Shown: piece after piece, positions 52,899 through 61,887 of the stretch
Layout of the letters: every line of letters starts with the position of its first letter
How positions within the stretch are numbered: position 1 is the first letter of the stretch
Source: Peribacillus asahii
GTDB taxonomy: Bacteria; Bacillota; Bacilli; Bacillales; DSM-1321
Reading direction: 5' to 3'
DNA: 64,000 nt
Assembly (NCBI RefSeq): GCF_004006295.1
Contig: NZ_CP026095.1
Location: 3,892,001-3,956,000, forward strand
Translations under genes and position numbers: made by a program
The notes under the pieces: generated by a model
Seen by the model: the letters and a program-made list of their open reading frames with translations, nothing else
The model's database searches: none
Told to the model about the DNA's origin: nothing

Positions 52899-55313
52899 TT
52901 AGTTTGCTACAATATTCACCAATTTACCCGGTACAGCAATCACTTTACGAACCGTTTTACCATCGATTTGTTCTTTAACCGCATTGTCACCCATTGCGAT
53001 TTCTTCTAACTTTTCTTTGGTTGTATCTGTTGGCACCATAAGTTTTGCTTTTACTTTACCGTTAATTTGGACAACGATTTCCACTTCATTATCGATTAAT
53101 TTTGCTTCATCGTAAGCAGGCCATGTTTCATATGTGATGCTTTCTGTATGACCAAGATGTGCCCAAAGCTCTTCAGCAATATGTGGAGCAACTGGTGATA
53201 ATAATTTAACAAAGCCTTCAATATATTCTTTTGGAAGAGCTTCTGCTTTATAGCAATCGTTAATAAACACCATTAATTGTGAAATCGCTGTGTTGAACTT
53301 CAAGTCCTCATAGTTCTCTGTCACTTTTTTCACAGTTTGGTGATATACTTTTTCCAATTTACCTGTAGAATCTCCCTCAACGATTTTATCTGTTAGTTGA
53401 TTGTTATCATCTACAAGCAATCGCCAAATACGATCTAAGAAACGACGAGCTCCATCCAGACCATTTGTTGACCACGCAATGGATGCATCAAGCGGCCCCA
53501 TGAACATTTCATACAGACGAAGTGTATCCGCACCATGGCTTTCCACGATGTCATCTGGATTTACGACATTTCCTTTTGATTTACTCATTTTTTCATTGTT
53601 TTCCCCAAGAATCATCCCTTGGTTAAACAAGTTTTGGAATGGCTCTTTTGTTGGAACGACACCAAGATCGTATAAGAATTTATGCCAGAAGCGAGCGTAT
53701 AATAAGTGAAGAACAGCATGCTCTGCTCCACCAATATAAATATCGACTGGAAGCCATTCTTTTAATTTCTCAGCGTCTGCCAACGCATCTGCATTGTTTG
53801 GGTCAATATAACGTAAGTAGTACCAGCTGCTTCCCGCCCACTGCGGCATTGTATTCGTTTCACGACGACCTTTACGTCCATTCTCGTCAGTTACGTTCAC
53901 CCATTCTGTAATGTTCGCAAGTGGTGATTCACCTGTTCCAGAAGGCTTGATGTCTGTTGTCTTCGGTAAAAGCAATGGAAGCTCTTCTTCTTTTAACGCT
54001 TCCACGCTGCCATCTTCCCAATGAATGATCGGAATTGGTTCACCCCAGTAGCGTTGACGGCTAAATAACCAGTCACGTAAGCGGAATGTTACTTTTTTCG
54101 TACCGATTCCTTTTTCCTCTAACCACTGAATCATCGTTTTAATTGCGTCTTCTTTATTTAAACCATCTAAGAAGTTCGAGTTTACATGCATACCATCGCC
54201 TGTGTAAGCTTCTTTCGTTACATCTCCGCCTGCAACAACTTCAATGATTGGTAGTTCAAACTTCACCGCAAATTCATAGTCACGTTCATCATGCGCTGGG
54301 ACAGCCATAATCGCACCTGTTCCATAGCTGATTAACACGTAGTCAGCTATCCAAATTGGCATTTTGGCACCGTTTACTGGATTAATGGCATAAGCACCTG
54401 TGAAAACACCTGTTTTATCTTTCGCTAAATCCGTTCTTTCAAGATCGCTTTTATGTTTCACTTGGTCTAAATATGCGTCAACTGCTGCTTGTTGCTCAGC
54501 TGTTGTAATTTTTTCAACAAACGGGTGCTCTGGCGCTAGTACAGCGTATGTCGCTCCGAATAATGTATCCGGACGAGTCGTAAACACCGTAAAAGTTTCA
54601 TCATGTCCATCGATACCGAATGTTACTTCCGCTCCTTCAGAACGGCCAATCCAGTTACGCTGCATATCTTTAATATTTTCTGGCCAATCAACCGTTTCTA
54701 AGTCGTCAAGTAAACGATCCGCATACGCTGTAATACGAAGCATCCATTGTTTCATCGGACGGCGCTCTACTGGATGACCTCCACGCTCACTCACTCCATC
54801 AATGACTTCCTCATTAGCAAGTACGGTTCCAAGTGCTGGACACCAGTTCACCGGCACTTCATCTACATAAGCAAGACCTTTTTCATATAATTTTAAGAAA
54901 ATCCATTGTGTCCATTTATAATAACTTGGATCGGTTGTATTAATTTCACGATCCCAATCATATGAGAAACCAAGTGATTTAATTTGACGACGGAATGTAT
55001 TAATATTGTGCTCTGTAAATTCAGCTGGATCATTTCCTGTATCAATTGCATATTGTTCTGCAGGAAGACCAAATGCATCCCACCCAATTGGATGTAATAC
55101 ATTATAACCTTGCATGCGTTTCATACGCGCTAAAATATCGCTCGCTGTATACCCCTCTGGATGACCTACATGAAGACCTGCTCCAGATGGGTAAGGAAAC
55201 ATATCCAAGGCATAGAATTTACGCTTTCCACTTTCTTCCCCCGTTTTAAATGTTTTATTCTTCTCCCAATATTGTTGCCATTTCGCTTCAATACTTTTAT
55301 GTTCAAAACTCAT
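52899..55313 (-). CDS. leuS: leucyl-tRNA synthetase
   Basis: Charges tRNA-Leu; class Ia. HVGH (48-51) in [13 protein letters not shown], editing domain with [12 protein letters not shown], and KMSKSKGN in the last third. 804 residues, equal to B. subtilis LeuS. Preceded by a leucine T-box. Certain. Confidence 0.98.
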   Translation of the reverse strand: MSFEHKSIEAKWQQYWEKNKTFKTGEESGKRKFYALDMFPYPSGAGLHVGHPEGYTASDILARMKRMQGYNVLHPIGWDAFGLPAEQYAIDTGNDPAEFTEHNINTFRRQIKSLGFSYDWDREINTTDPSYYKWTQWIFLKLYEKGLAYVDEVPVNWCPALGTVLANEEVIDGVSERGGHPVERRPMKQWMLRITAYADRLLDDLETVDWPENIKDMQRNWIGRSEGAEVTFGIDGHDETFTVFTTRPDTLFGATYAVLAPEHPFVEKITTAEQQAAVDAYLDQVKHKSDLERTDLAKDKTGVFTGAYAINPVNGAKMPIWIADYVLISYGTGAIMAVPAHDERDYEFAVKFELPIIEVVAGGDVTKEAYTGDGMHVNSNFLDGLNKEDAIKTMIQWLEEKGIGTKKVTFRLRDWLFSRQRYWGEPIPIIHWEDGSVEALKEEELPLLLPKTTDIKPSGTGESPLANITEWVNVTDENGRKGRRETNTMPQWAGSSWYYLRYIDPNNADALADAEKLKEWLPVDIYIGGAEHAVLHLLYARFWHKFLYDLGVVPTKEPFQNLFNQGMILGENNEKMSKSKGNVVNPDDIVESHGADTLRLYEMFMGPLDASIAWSTNGLDGARRFLDRIWRLLVDDNNQLTDKIVEGDSTGKLEKVYHQTVKKVTENYEDLKFNTAISQLMVFINDCYKAEALPKEYIEGFVKLLSPVAPHIAEELWAHLGHTESITYETWPAYDEAKLIDNEVEIVVQINGKVKAKLMVPTDTTKEKLEEIAMGDNAVKEQIDGKTVRKVIAVPGKLVNIVAN

Positions 55314-55349
55314 GTTCTTTCCTCCTACTTTTCTTCTTTAAGAGCATAT

Positions 55350-55595
55350 AAAAAACCCCTCATCCCAAATAGGGACGAGAGGATTATGTATATCTTCCCG
55401 CGGTACCACCCACATTGGCAACTCGCTTATGTCGCCCAGCTCAAACACCCGTAACGTAGGTTAAACGCCAGGCATTACTACTAGTTCACACCTGAAACTC
55501 CGAGGCGAGTTCACAATCATTCCAGGTTGACTTGCACCATCCGTCAACTCTCTACAACTGGTTCTAACTGCTACTACTCCTCATCATAGCCTTTA
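55350..55595 (-). promoter_or_regulatory. leucine-specific T-box leader of leuS
   Basis: GGTGGTACCGCG on the minus strand (complement 55398-55409), terminator hairpin with T-run (55351-55384) and Stem I with GAACTCGCC. The likely specifier is CTC (Leu) at 55509-55507, matching the downstream gene. Confidence 0.93.
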
Positions 55596-55618
55596 TAAAC
55601 ATTGTTTAATTATACTTC

Positions 55619-55647
55619 ATTCTAGTCAATTTCTTTCATAATTGCAA
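55619..55647 (-). promoter_or_regulatory. probable promoter of the leuS T-box transcript
   Basis: Minus strand TTGCAA, 17 bases, TAGAAT, placed 25-30 bases before Stem I. Confidence 0.55.
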
Positions 55648-55749
55648 TAGGTGCTCATAAACATTATGAACGAGTTCGCCTATATATATGCGTTTCTTCT
55701 GAAAATTGTGAGTTGTTTCTCATTTTAGTTCATATATAAATCTGAACTA

Positions 55750-55784
55750 AAAAGGGCTACCCAATCCAAACTTGGGTAACCCGT
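55750..55784 (-). terminator. terminator of ytzC
   Basis: GGGTTACCCAAG and TTGGGTAGCCC arms followed by TTTTTAG on the minus strand. Confidence 0.8.
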
Positions 55785-55788
55785 TTAC

Positions 55789-56052
55789 TTAATGTCGTAA
55801 CATAACCATATCGTGTCTCATTAAATCGAGCTGTCCTTTCATCCGTTGAAGTCGCTCTTTCTGCTCTGGATTTGCACTCGCATAAATTGGTTCCATCTGT
55901 CTTATAGCTTCTTCTAAATAAGCTTGTGCATTTTGGTAGGTTTCATCATCCCAATGTTCCTGCCTTGATGCCTCTATATATTCAAAATCTGCAAATCGGA
56001 GAGCCCCTTCACATTGCTCTAAAAAATGGTCAATAGATTGTCTTGTTCCCAT
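55789..56052 (-). CDS. ytzC: YtzC, DUF2524 protein
   Basis: An 87-residue, all-helical acidic protein starting MGTRQSIDHFLEQCEGAL, of the DUF2524 family found beside mnmL-mnmM in Bacillus. AAGGAG lies 8 bases before this ATG; the longer frame contains the site. Function unknown. Confidence 0.83.
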   Translation of the reverse strand: MGTRQSIDHFLEQCEGALRFADFEYIEASRQEHWDDETYQNAQAYLEEAIRQMEPIYASANPEQKERLQRMKGQLDLMRHDMVMLRH

Positions 56053-56185
56053 TCTTATCCTCTCCTTCGCATTCATTTTGATGACGAATCATCGAACTTA
56101 GTTTAAGTCAAACAAACTAAAATTATTCTTGCTCAAAATATTGTATAATAGGTGGGATAAATTAATTGAACATAGGAGGTTGCTG

Positions 56186-57157
56186 ATGTTGAGTCAGATA
56201 AACCCGTTTATATATGCCAGTGATAACAAGCGCTATCACACATGGAATTATCATTTAAAAAATCATTTTGGCCATAAAGTTTTTAAAGTTGCACTTGATG
56301 GCGGCTTTGATTGTCCAAATCGCGATGGTACAGTCGCTCATGGAGGGTGTACATTTTGCAGTGCAGCCGGATCTGGCGATTTTGCTGGAAATCGTGCTGA
56401 ACCACTTGATGTGCAATTTAAGGAAATTAGTGAAAAAATGCATTATAAGTGGAAAGACGGTCAATACATTGCTTACTTTCAAGCATTTACAAATACGCAT
56501 GCGCCCGTTGAGGAATTGAGAGAGAAATACGAGCTCGTTCTAAAACAGGAAGGCGTGGTCGGTCTTTCAATTGCAACACGTCCTGACTGCTTACCAGATA
56601 ATGTTATCGAATATTTAGCGGAACTAAATGAACGTACTTACTTATGGGTTGAGCTCGGTTTACAGACCGTTCATGAACAAACAGCGACCCTCATTAACCG
56701 CGCTCATAATTATGAGTGTTACAAACAAGGTGTCGCCAAATTGCGCAAGCATAACATTCGTGTTTGCTCCCACATTATCAATGGACTTCCGCAAGAAGAT
56801 TACAGCATGATGATGGAAACGGCGCGTGAAGTCGCTAAATTAGATGTGCAAGGAATTAAAATTCACCTGTTACATTTATTAAAAGGAACACCTATGGTTA
56901 AGCAATATGAAAAGGGCATACTTGAGTTTCTTCAACGAGATGAATATGTCCAGCTTGTTTGCGACCAGCTCGAAATCATTCCGCCAGAAATGATTGTTCA
57001 CCGCATCACAGGAGATGGACCAATTGACTTAATGATTGGACCGATGTGGAGTGTAAATAAATGGGACGTACTAAATGCGATTGATGGAGAGCTCAAACGT
57101 CGCGATAGCTGGCAAGGGAAATTTTACAAAGCGGAGGCAGTAAAGAATGAAGCTTGA
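56186..57157 (+). CDS. mnmL: radical SAM protein MnmL (YtqA)
   Basis: A radical SAM enzyme with the unusual cysteine spacing C-x11-C-x2-C (Cys43, Cys55, Cys58 in DCPNRDG and GGCTFC). YtqA was recently linked to tRNA wobble uridine modification in Gram-positive bacteria, producing nm5(s2)U from cmnm5(s2)U. Start at ATG after AGGAGG, giving MLSQINPF as in B. subtilis (323 residues). Overlaps mnmM by 11 bases. Confidence 0.92.
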   Translation: MLSQINPFIYASDNKRYHTWNYHLKNHFGHKVFKVALDGGFDCPNRDGTVAHGGCTFCSAAGSGDFAGNRAEPLDVQFKEISEKMHYKWKDGQYIAYFQAFTNTHAPVEELREKYELVLKQEGVVGLSIATRPDCLPDNVIEYLAELNERTYLWVELGLQTVHEQTATLINRAHNYECYKQGVAKLRKHNIRVCSHIINGLPQEDYSMMMETAREVAKLDVQGIKIHLLHLLKGTPMVKQYEKGILEFLQRDEYVQLVCDQLEIIPPEMIVHRITGDGPIDLMIGPMWSVNKWDVLNAIDGELKRRDSWQGKFYKAEAVKNEA

Positions 57158-57722
57158 TCGAATTCTACCTTTTGCAAGAATTTTATTAGAAAAAGCAGTA
57201 CAACCTGGTGATATCGCAGTCGATGGCACGATGGGGAATGGGTTTGATACCGTTTTCCTTGCAAACCTAACAGGAGAAGCTGGGCATGTGTATGCTTTTG
57301 ATATTCAAAGCGAGGCCATTCAAAGCACTACGGCAAAGTTAGCAGCAGAACAACTATCTGAGCGTTGTACTTTATTTCATGCTGGACACGAACAATTGAA
57401 AAATCTAGTCCCGGAGAAGGAAACACGAAGCTTAACGGGTGCCATTTTTAATCTAGGTTACCTCCCCGGAGGAGATAAAACCATTACCACACAAGCAAGC
57501 ACAACAATTTCAGCGATTGAACAACTGCTTGAAAAAATGAAACCGGAAGGCATCATCGTACTTGTCATTTACCATGGACATCCAGAAGGTGCGATTGAAC
57601 GAGATGAATTGCTAGCTTATGTTAAACACTTACCGCAAGATAAAGCACATGTTCTTCAATACGGATTCATAAACCAAGCGAATCATCCACCATTTATTGT
57701 AGCTATTGAAAAAAGAGCATAG
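57147..57722 (+). CDS. mnmM: tRNA mnm5(s2)U34 methyltransferase MnmM (YtqB)
   Basis: SAM-dependent methyltransferase that methylates nm5(s2)U34 of tRNA. SAM motif DGTMGNGFDTVFLA, then FDIQSEAI, and NLGYLPGGDK as the catalytic NxGY-type motif. 191 residues. Overlaps the mnmL 3' end, so the two successive modification steps are coupled in one transcript. Confidence 0.93.
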   Translation: MKLDRILPFARILLEKAVQPGDIAVDGTMGNGFDTVFLANLTGEAGHVYAFDIQSEAIQSTTAKLAAEQLSERCTLFHAGHEQLKNLVPEKETRSLTGAIFNLGYLPGGDKTITTQASTTISAIEQLLEKMKPEGIIVLVIYHGHPEGAIERDELLAYVKHLPQDKAHVLQYGFINQANHPPFIVAIEKRA

Positions 57723-57723
57723 A

Positions 57724-57905
57724 GCGAAACTCCCATTAGCGGGTCCCACTGATGATTAGCCAATCGGACCTTTACTACAAAAGTGAAGCGACTGTTCAGC
57801 CTCGACAAGCATAAGATGAAATGCAGCTAGAGGAGGGCTGCCGTCCCCCATCTAACTTCTTTGTTTCCTCATAAGCTTAAGGTGGAGGGCTGCCCTTCCT
57901 TTAAG
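57724..57905 (+). repeat. composite of both dispersed repeats after mnmM
   Basis: GCGAAACTCCCATTAGCGGG (57724 onward) is a copy of the TGAAACTTCCATCA repeat. It is followed by GCGACTGTTCAGCC and GACAAGCATAAG (57788-57814) of the other family, then two GGAGGGCTGCC boxes (57831, 57883). No coding evidence in this stretch of about 300 bases. Confidence 0.6.
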
Positions 57906-57935
57906 TATGGGATAAAAAAACAATCTATGCATGTT

Positions 57936-57972
57936 AAAGTGCCAGTTCAACTTGAATGGAACAGGCACTTTT
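57936..57972. terminator. bidirectional terminator between mnmM and the AraC gene
   Basis: AAAGTGCC, GTTC arms with GAAC, GGCACTTTT, followed by T residues. Confidence 0.75.
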
Positions 57973-58029
57973 ATTTTTAGCTCCTGTGTGTGAGCTTAGT
58001 CTCACACACCTTCCAACAAAGCTTTATCT

Positions 58030-59259
58030 TTAAAAATCATCCTCTACCCAGCTATGTGAAAATAAAATTTCCTTTGTCCCCCGATATTGACTTGGTGACC
58101 AGCCAATTTCTTTTTTAAACGTAGCGCTAAAATAATTAGGCGTATTAAAGCCTAATTCCATCGCAATTTCTTCAATGGTTTGATTCGTTCGTCGCAATAA
58201 CCAAATCGAGCGTTGTAGTTTAACTAACGTAACATAGGAAACAAAACTGTGCCCAGTTTCTTTTTTAAATAATCGACTAAAATAGGTTGGACTAAAGTTC
58301 ACCTTCGCTGCTACTTTATTCATCGAAATATTTTCTGCATAATGAGAGCGTATATAATCAATACTTTTTTGAACAGAAACATTTGTTGGAATTTCATCAA
58401 AATAACGCAGCCACAATTCATGCTTAGCAACGGACATTCTTGCAACCTTTGCATTCGCATAAGAACTCTTTAACTGCATGACTTCCCGACAAATCGATCC
58501 TACTCCAATGTATAATTGAATGCCATATTCTTCCCTAAGTACTTCAATAGCAGAAAACATCACTTGTTCTCCTTCTGCCCAAAAAGACGGTGTTGCTACA
58601 TCAGATGGAACTTTCAACAATAGCGCAGCATTTTTATGAAATGGAACAAAATAAGCTTCATATCCAATAGCAGAGAATGCTTTTAAAATAACCTTTTGCA
58701 CAACAGATGAAGCTTCCCATCCCTCTTTCTTTTCTCTCTCTGGACTAATGAGAAAGCCTTGAATACAGCAAACCAAATTAGGAACCATCGCTGAAGGCAG
58801 CAATGTAAGGGATTCAGACATCTCTACTTCACTCGTTATATCCCCTTTTAACACCCTTCTCCAAATCATATCACGGTACGATTCACCTTCTACCGTTTCT
58901 TCTATAATAGGTATTTCGGTACGAAGAGAAAAAGCTTTTTTAAAATTCCGATAAAAAGACCTGCTCTTTAAAGGCTTAATTAATAATGAAGGGAGTCCCA
59001 GCTCAATCGCAATAGGCGATGTTTTAGTCATTGATTGATCCAGAATCGGAATGATAAGAATATCTTGATACTGCTTCATCATTCTACGTACCTTTACCCA
59101 ATCAAAAAGAGAAGTAATTTCTACAATTAGAATATCATCCGGAAGAATGGAACCTTCATTTTGAACGATTAAATTTGAAAAACTAGGGTGAGCTAACCAT
59201 GTTTCTATTTTTTCCTTTTCTTGATCATCCTGTACTACTAATTGAACACGGTACGACAT
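58030..59259 (-). CDS. AraC-family regulator with receiver-like N-terminus
   Basis: The last 100 residues are a double helix-turn-helix AraC domain (MNKVAAKVNFSPTYFSRLFKKE; IEEIAMELGFNTPNYFSATFKKE). The first 120 look like a response-regulator fold (VQLVVQDDQEKEKIE, PDDILIVEI, IPILDQS). But the phosphoacceptor Asp cannot be identified confidently and no kinase gene is adjacent. A middle domain of about 150 residues is unassigned. It is divergent from the DUF485-actP genes and is the natural candidate activator. Confidence 0.85.
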   Translation of the reverse strand: MSYRVQLVVQDDQEKEKIETWLAHPSFSNLIVQNEGSILPDDILIVEITSLFDWVKVRRMMKQYQDILIIPILDQSMTKTSPIAIELGLPSLLIKPLKSRSFYRNFKKAFSLRTEIPIIEETVEGESYRDMIWRRVLKGDITSEVEMSESLTLLPSAMVPNLVCCIQGFLISPEREKKEGWEASSVVQKVILKAFSAIGYEAYFVPFHKNAALLLKVPSDVATPSFWAEGEQVMFSAIEVLREEYGIQLYIGVGSICREVMQLKSSYANAKVARMSVAKHELWLRYFDEIPTNVSVQKSIDYIRSHYAENISMNKVAAKVNFSPTYFSRLFKKETGHSFVSYVTLVKLQRSIWLLRRTNQTIEEIAMELGFNTPNYFSATFKKEIGWSPSQYRGTKEILFSHSWVEDDF

Positions 59260-59461
59260 TAGACCCCTCCCTAACGATGAATTATTCTACAAATTATACT
59301 ATGTTCCGACAACAATAGTGCAAATTTTTGTATTTTTAAGACAAATTTTTGTAAGGTATACCTATTCATAATATAGTACAATTTGAAAAATAGAAAGCTT
59401 TACTATAACAGTTTTGAAGATTTTGCATAGCTTTCTATATTTCCTGATTCCTAGAGTAGAT

Positions 59462-59488
59462 TTGACGGATAAAGGAAACGCTTACAAT
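59462..59488 (+). promoter_or_regulatory. candidate promoter with overlapping cre before DUF485-actP
   Basis: TTGACG and TACAAT are 15 bases apart, a short spacer. AGGAAACGCTTACA at 59473-59486 matches 12 of 14 cre positions and overlaps spacer and -10, so CcpA would occlude the promoter. The rest of the 59260-59538 gap shows no gene. Confidence 0.5.
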
Positions 59489-59538
59489 GCTAAGTTGTAG
59501 AAATTGGGGTTAATTTTTGACAAAAGGGGGAGTTTTAT

Positions 59539-59892
59539 ATGGCAAACGCAGCCAGAGCATACGTAGACGATAAAGCGAAAACTCCGGAAATCGACTACGA
59601 TGCATTTGTGGAAATGGATTCGTTTAACAAACTTGTTAAACAAAAAAGGGGATTCTTATTCACAACGACATTCTTGTTTATGATTGCTTATATTTTATTG
59701 CCAATTCTAGCGTTCACGGACGCTTTGCAAGCAAAAGCAATTGGAAACATTACTTGGGTCTGGATTTATTCTTTATCTTTATTCTTAATGACCATTATTC
59801 TTTGTACGCTTTATGTTAGCCGTGCACAAAAATTCGACAAACAGGCTGAGGCAGTAATCGCCGAGTATCAGCAAAAGAAAGGCGGCAGATGA
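59539..59892 (+). CDS. DUF485 membrane protein, partner of ActP
   Basis: A 117-residue protein with two membrane helices (about 38-60 and 73-95) and the DUF485 pattern FNKLVKQKRGFLFTTTFLF. DUF485 genes regularly precede acetate symporter actP. AAAGGGGGAG precedes ATG. Overlaps the actP start by four bases. Confidence 0.92.
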   Translation: MANAARAYVDDKAKTPEIDYDAFVEMDSFNKLVKQKRGFLFTTTFLFMIAYILLPILAFTDALQAKAIGNITWVWIYSLSLFLMTIILCTLYVSRAQKFDKQAEAVIAEYQQKKGGR

Positions 59893-61451
59893 TGAATTTA
59901 GTAACTATTGGCTTTTTCGTTGGAATCGTTGGTTTAACATTACTTGTTACTTATATCGCAGCTAAGCGTACGTCTTCTGCGAATGACTTTTATACAGCAG
60001 GCGGCGGCTTGACAGGCTGGCAAAATGGTTTAGCTATCGCCGGTGACTACTTATCAGCAGCAGCATTCCTTGGGGTATCCGGTGCAATTGCCCTAAATGG
60101 TTTTGACGGTTTCTTCTTCTCGGTAGGTTATGTTGTAGCCAACCTTGTTCTTTTATACATCGTTGCAGAACCAATGCGTAACCTTGGTAAATATACACTT
60201 GCAGATATGTTAACAGCTCGTTTTAACGAAAAACGTATTCGCGGTATAGCTGCAACATCGACAATCACAATTGTCATTCTATATATGATTGCCCAGCTTG
60301 TAGGAGCTGGTGCATTGATTCAAATGCTATTCGGTATCCCATATTGGACAGCTGTTCTAATCGTTGGTGTCATGATGACAGTATACGTATTATTCGGTGG
60401 TATGACGGCTACTTCATGGGTTCAGATTATTAAAGCATGTCTACTTTTATTCGGTACAGCTCTTATCTCATTCCTTGTTTTTTGGAAATTCGATTTCAGT
60501 ATTATGAAAATGTTTGATACAGCTGCAACTGTTACGGAACAAGGTGAAAACTTCTTGATTCCTGGTATCAAATATACAAGCACAATTGACTCAGTATCTA
60601 TGATGATTGCACTTGTACTTGGTACAGCTGGTCTTCCACACATTTTAATGCGTTTCTTTACAGTTAAAGATGCAAAAACAGCTCGTACATCTATCACATG
60701 GACAACTTGGATTACAGCTATTTTCTTCTCATTAACAATTTTCCTTGGATTCGGTGCCGCTGCATTCGTGGGACAGGGGAACATCTTGGCTGCCAATCCG
60801 GGTGGAAACTTGGCTGCGCCGCTTCTTGCTGAATTCCTTGGTGGCAACGTACTGCTGTCATTCATTTCAGCAGTTGCTTTTGCAACAATTCTTGCAGTAG
60901 TATCCGGCCTTGTATTAACAGGAGCTTCCGCAATTTCGCATGATATTTACGGCGAAATCATGAAAGATGGTAAATTGACTCCTAAGCAACAACTTATAGC
61001 AGCACGTACAGGATCTATCTCAATTGCGGTTCTTTCTATTTTGCTTGCTCTTGGCGCGCAGACATTGAACGTATCATTCCTTGTATCATTCGCTTTCTGT
61101 ATTGGAGCATCAGCGAATTTACCAGTTATTCTTTACACAATTTATTGGAAAAAGTTCAACTCCAATGGCGCTATCATCGCGATGGCAACTGGCTTGATTT
61201 CTTGTCTTATTCTTGGCGCACTGGGCCCGAATGTTTGGAACCCAGAAGCTGGTAAAGCAATCTTCGTCGGCACGCCACTTGTTGCTTTATCTAACCCGGC
61301 CATCATCAGTGTTCCTCTTGGATTCCTTGCAGGATGGCTTGGCACAATCTTGACACAAAACAAAGCAAACGAAGCAAAAAATGCAAAAATCTACAACGAA
61401 ATCCGCGTCAAAGCGAACACAGGAATTTCTGTTTCTGACGTATCACATTGA
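59889..61451 (+). CDS. actP: cation/acetate symporter ActP (YwcA-like)
   Basis: SSS-family symporter of 520 residues with about 13 helices: ANDFYTAGGGLTGWQNGLAIAGDYLSAAAFLG is the ActP signature. Likely imports acetate or a related short carboxylate. Together with AcsA in this window it would form an acetate uptake-activation route. Start ATGATGA overlaps the DUF485 stop. Terminated at 61459-61488. Confidence 0.93.
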   Translation: MMNLVTIGFFVGIVGLTLLVTYIAAKRTSSANDFYTAGGGLTGWQNGLAIAGDYLSAAAFLGVSGAIALNGFDGFFFSVGYVVANLVLLYIVAEPMRNLGKYTLADMLTARFNEKRIRGIAATSTITIVILYMIAQLVGAGALIQMLFGIPYWTAVLIVGVMMTVYVLFGGMTATSWVQIIKACLLLFGTALISFLVFWKFDFSIMKMFDTAATVTEQGENFLIPGIKYTSTIDSVSMMIALVLGTAGLPHILMRFFTVKDAKTARTSITWTTWITAIFFSLTIFLGFGAAAFVGQGNILAANPGGNLAAPLLAEFLGGNVLLSFISAVAFATILAVVSGLVLTGASAISHDIYGEIMKDGKLTPKQQLIAARTGSISIAVLSILLALGAQTLNVSFLVSFAFCIGASANLPVILYTIYWKKFNSNGAIIAMATGLISCLILGALGPNVWNPEAGKAIFVGTPLVALSNPAIISVPLGFLAGWLGTILTQNKANEAKNAKIYNEIRVKANTGISVSDVSH

Positions 61452-61458
61452 TTTATTG

Positions 61459-61488
61459 AACACCGTACCCTCATGGGTGCGGTGTTTG
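61459..61488 (+). terminator. terminator of DUF485-actP
   Basis: AACACCG, ACCC, TCAT, GGGT, CGGTGTT stem, then TTTGTCTTTTTC. Confidence 0.85.
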
Positions 61489-61508
61489 TCTTTTTCAACT
61501 AAATACAC

Positions 61509-61650
61509 GGAAACTCCCCTTCAATACAGACCGTACGCACCTGATTGCTTCAACTATGCCTTCAAAAGAATGTAAAGGTAATTTGCATTGCATCCCGCCA
61601 ATCAAACTCTTACTGGAAAAGCGAGATGACTGTTCAGCCCCGACAAGTAT
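61509..61650 (+). repeat. copies of both dispersed repeats between actP and dctP
   Basis: GGAAACTCCCCTTCA (61509-61523) and, about 110 bases on, GATGACTGTTCAGCCCCGAC AAG (61625-61647). The same pair in the same order occurs at 57724. Confidence 0.5.
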
Positions 61651-61707
61651 ATTTTTATGATAGTAATCTTATATAGAAGAAAAGAATTTTTCCGTTAAAA
61701 AACCTTT

Positions 61708-61721
61708 TTAAAACGTTTTCC
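61708..61721 (+). promoter_or_regulatory. second candidate cre upstream of dctP
   Basis: TTAAAACGTTTTCC matches 12 of 14 cre positions and is centred on AAAACGTTTT, 62 bases upstream of the -35. Confidence 0.45.
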
Positions 61722-61765
61722 ATCCAAAATTCTACATAAACAAACTTTATTTTCAAAATAAAAAC

Positions 61766-61780
61766 AATTTTTTGAAAATA
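61766..61780 (+). promoter_or_regulatory. candidate CodY box upstream of dctP
   Basis: AATTTTTTGAAAATA matches 13 of 15 positions of the CodY motif AATTTTCWGAAAATT and ends two bases before the -35. AT-rich DNA raises the chance of false hits. Confidence 0.45.
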
Positions 61781-61782
61781 AA

Positions 61783-61810
61783 TTGACATTTCTTGTATTT
61801 ATTTTATAAT
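61783..61810 (+). promoter_or_regulatory. sigma-A promoter of the TRAP operon
   Basis: Perfect TTGACA and perfect TATAAT with a 16-base spacer, 78 bases before the dctP start. Confidence 0.85.
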
Positions 61811-61855
61811 TAAGTAAATTAGTTCACTATTTGTGACAAAATTCTTTTTTAGAAA

Positions 61856-61869
61856 TGTAAGCGCTATTA
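61856..61869 (+). promoter_or_regulatory. cre downstream of the dctP promoter
   Basis: TGTAAGCGCTATTA matches 13 of 14 cre positions. It lies about 40 bases after the expected transcription start, a roadblock position. Confidence 0.75.
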
Positions 61870-61887
61870 TTTCAAGGGGGAAAGTTT

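Noticed and set aside
60422..60865. 147-codon minus-strand frame in actP
   Set aside because: Antisense shadow of membrane helices of actP; composition is not protein-like.
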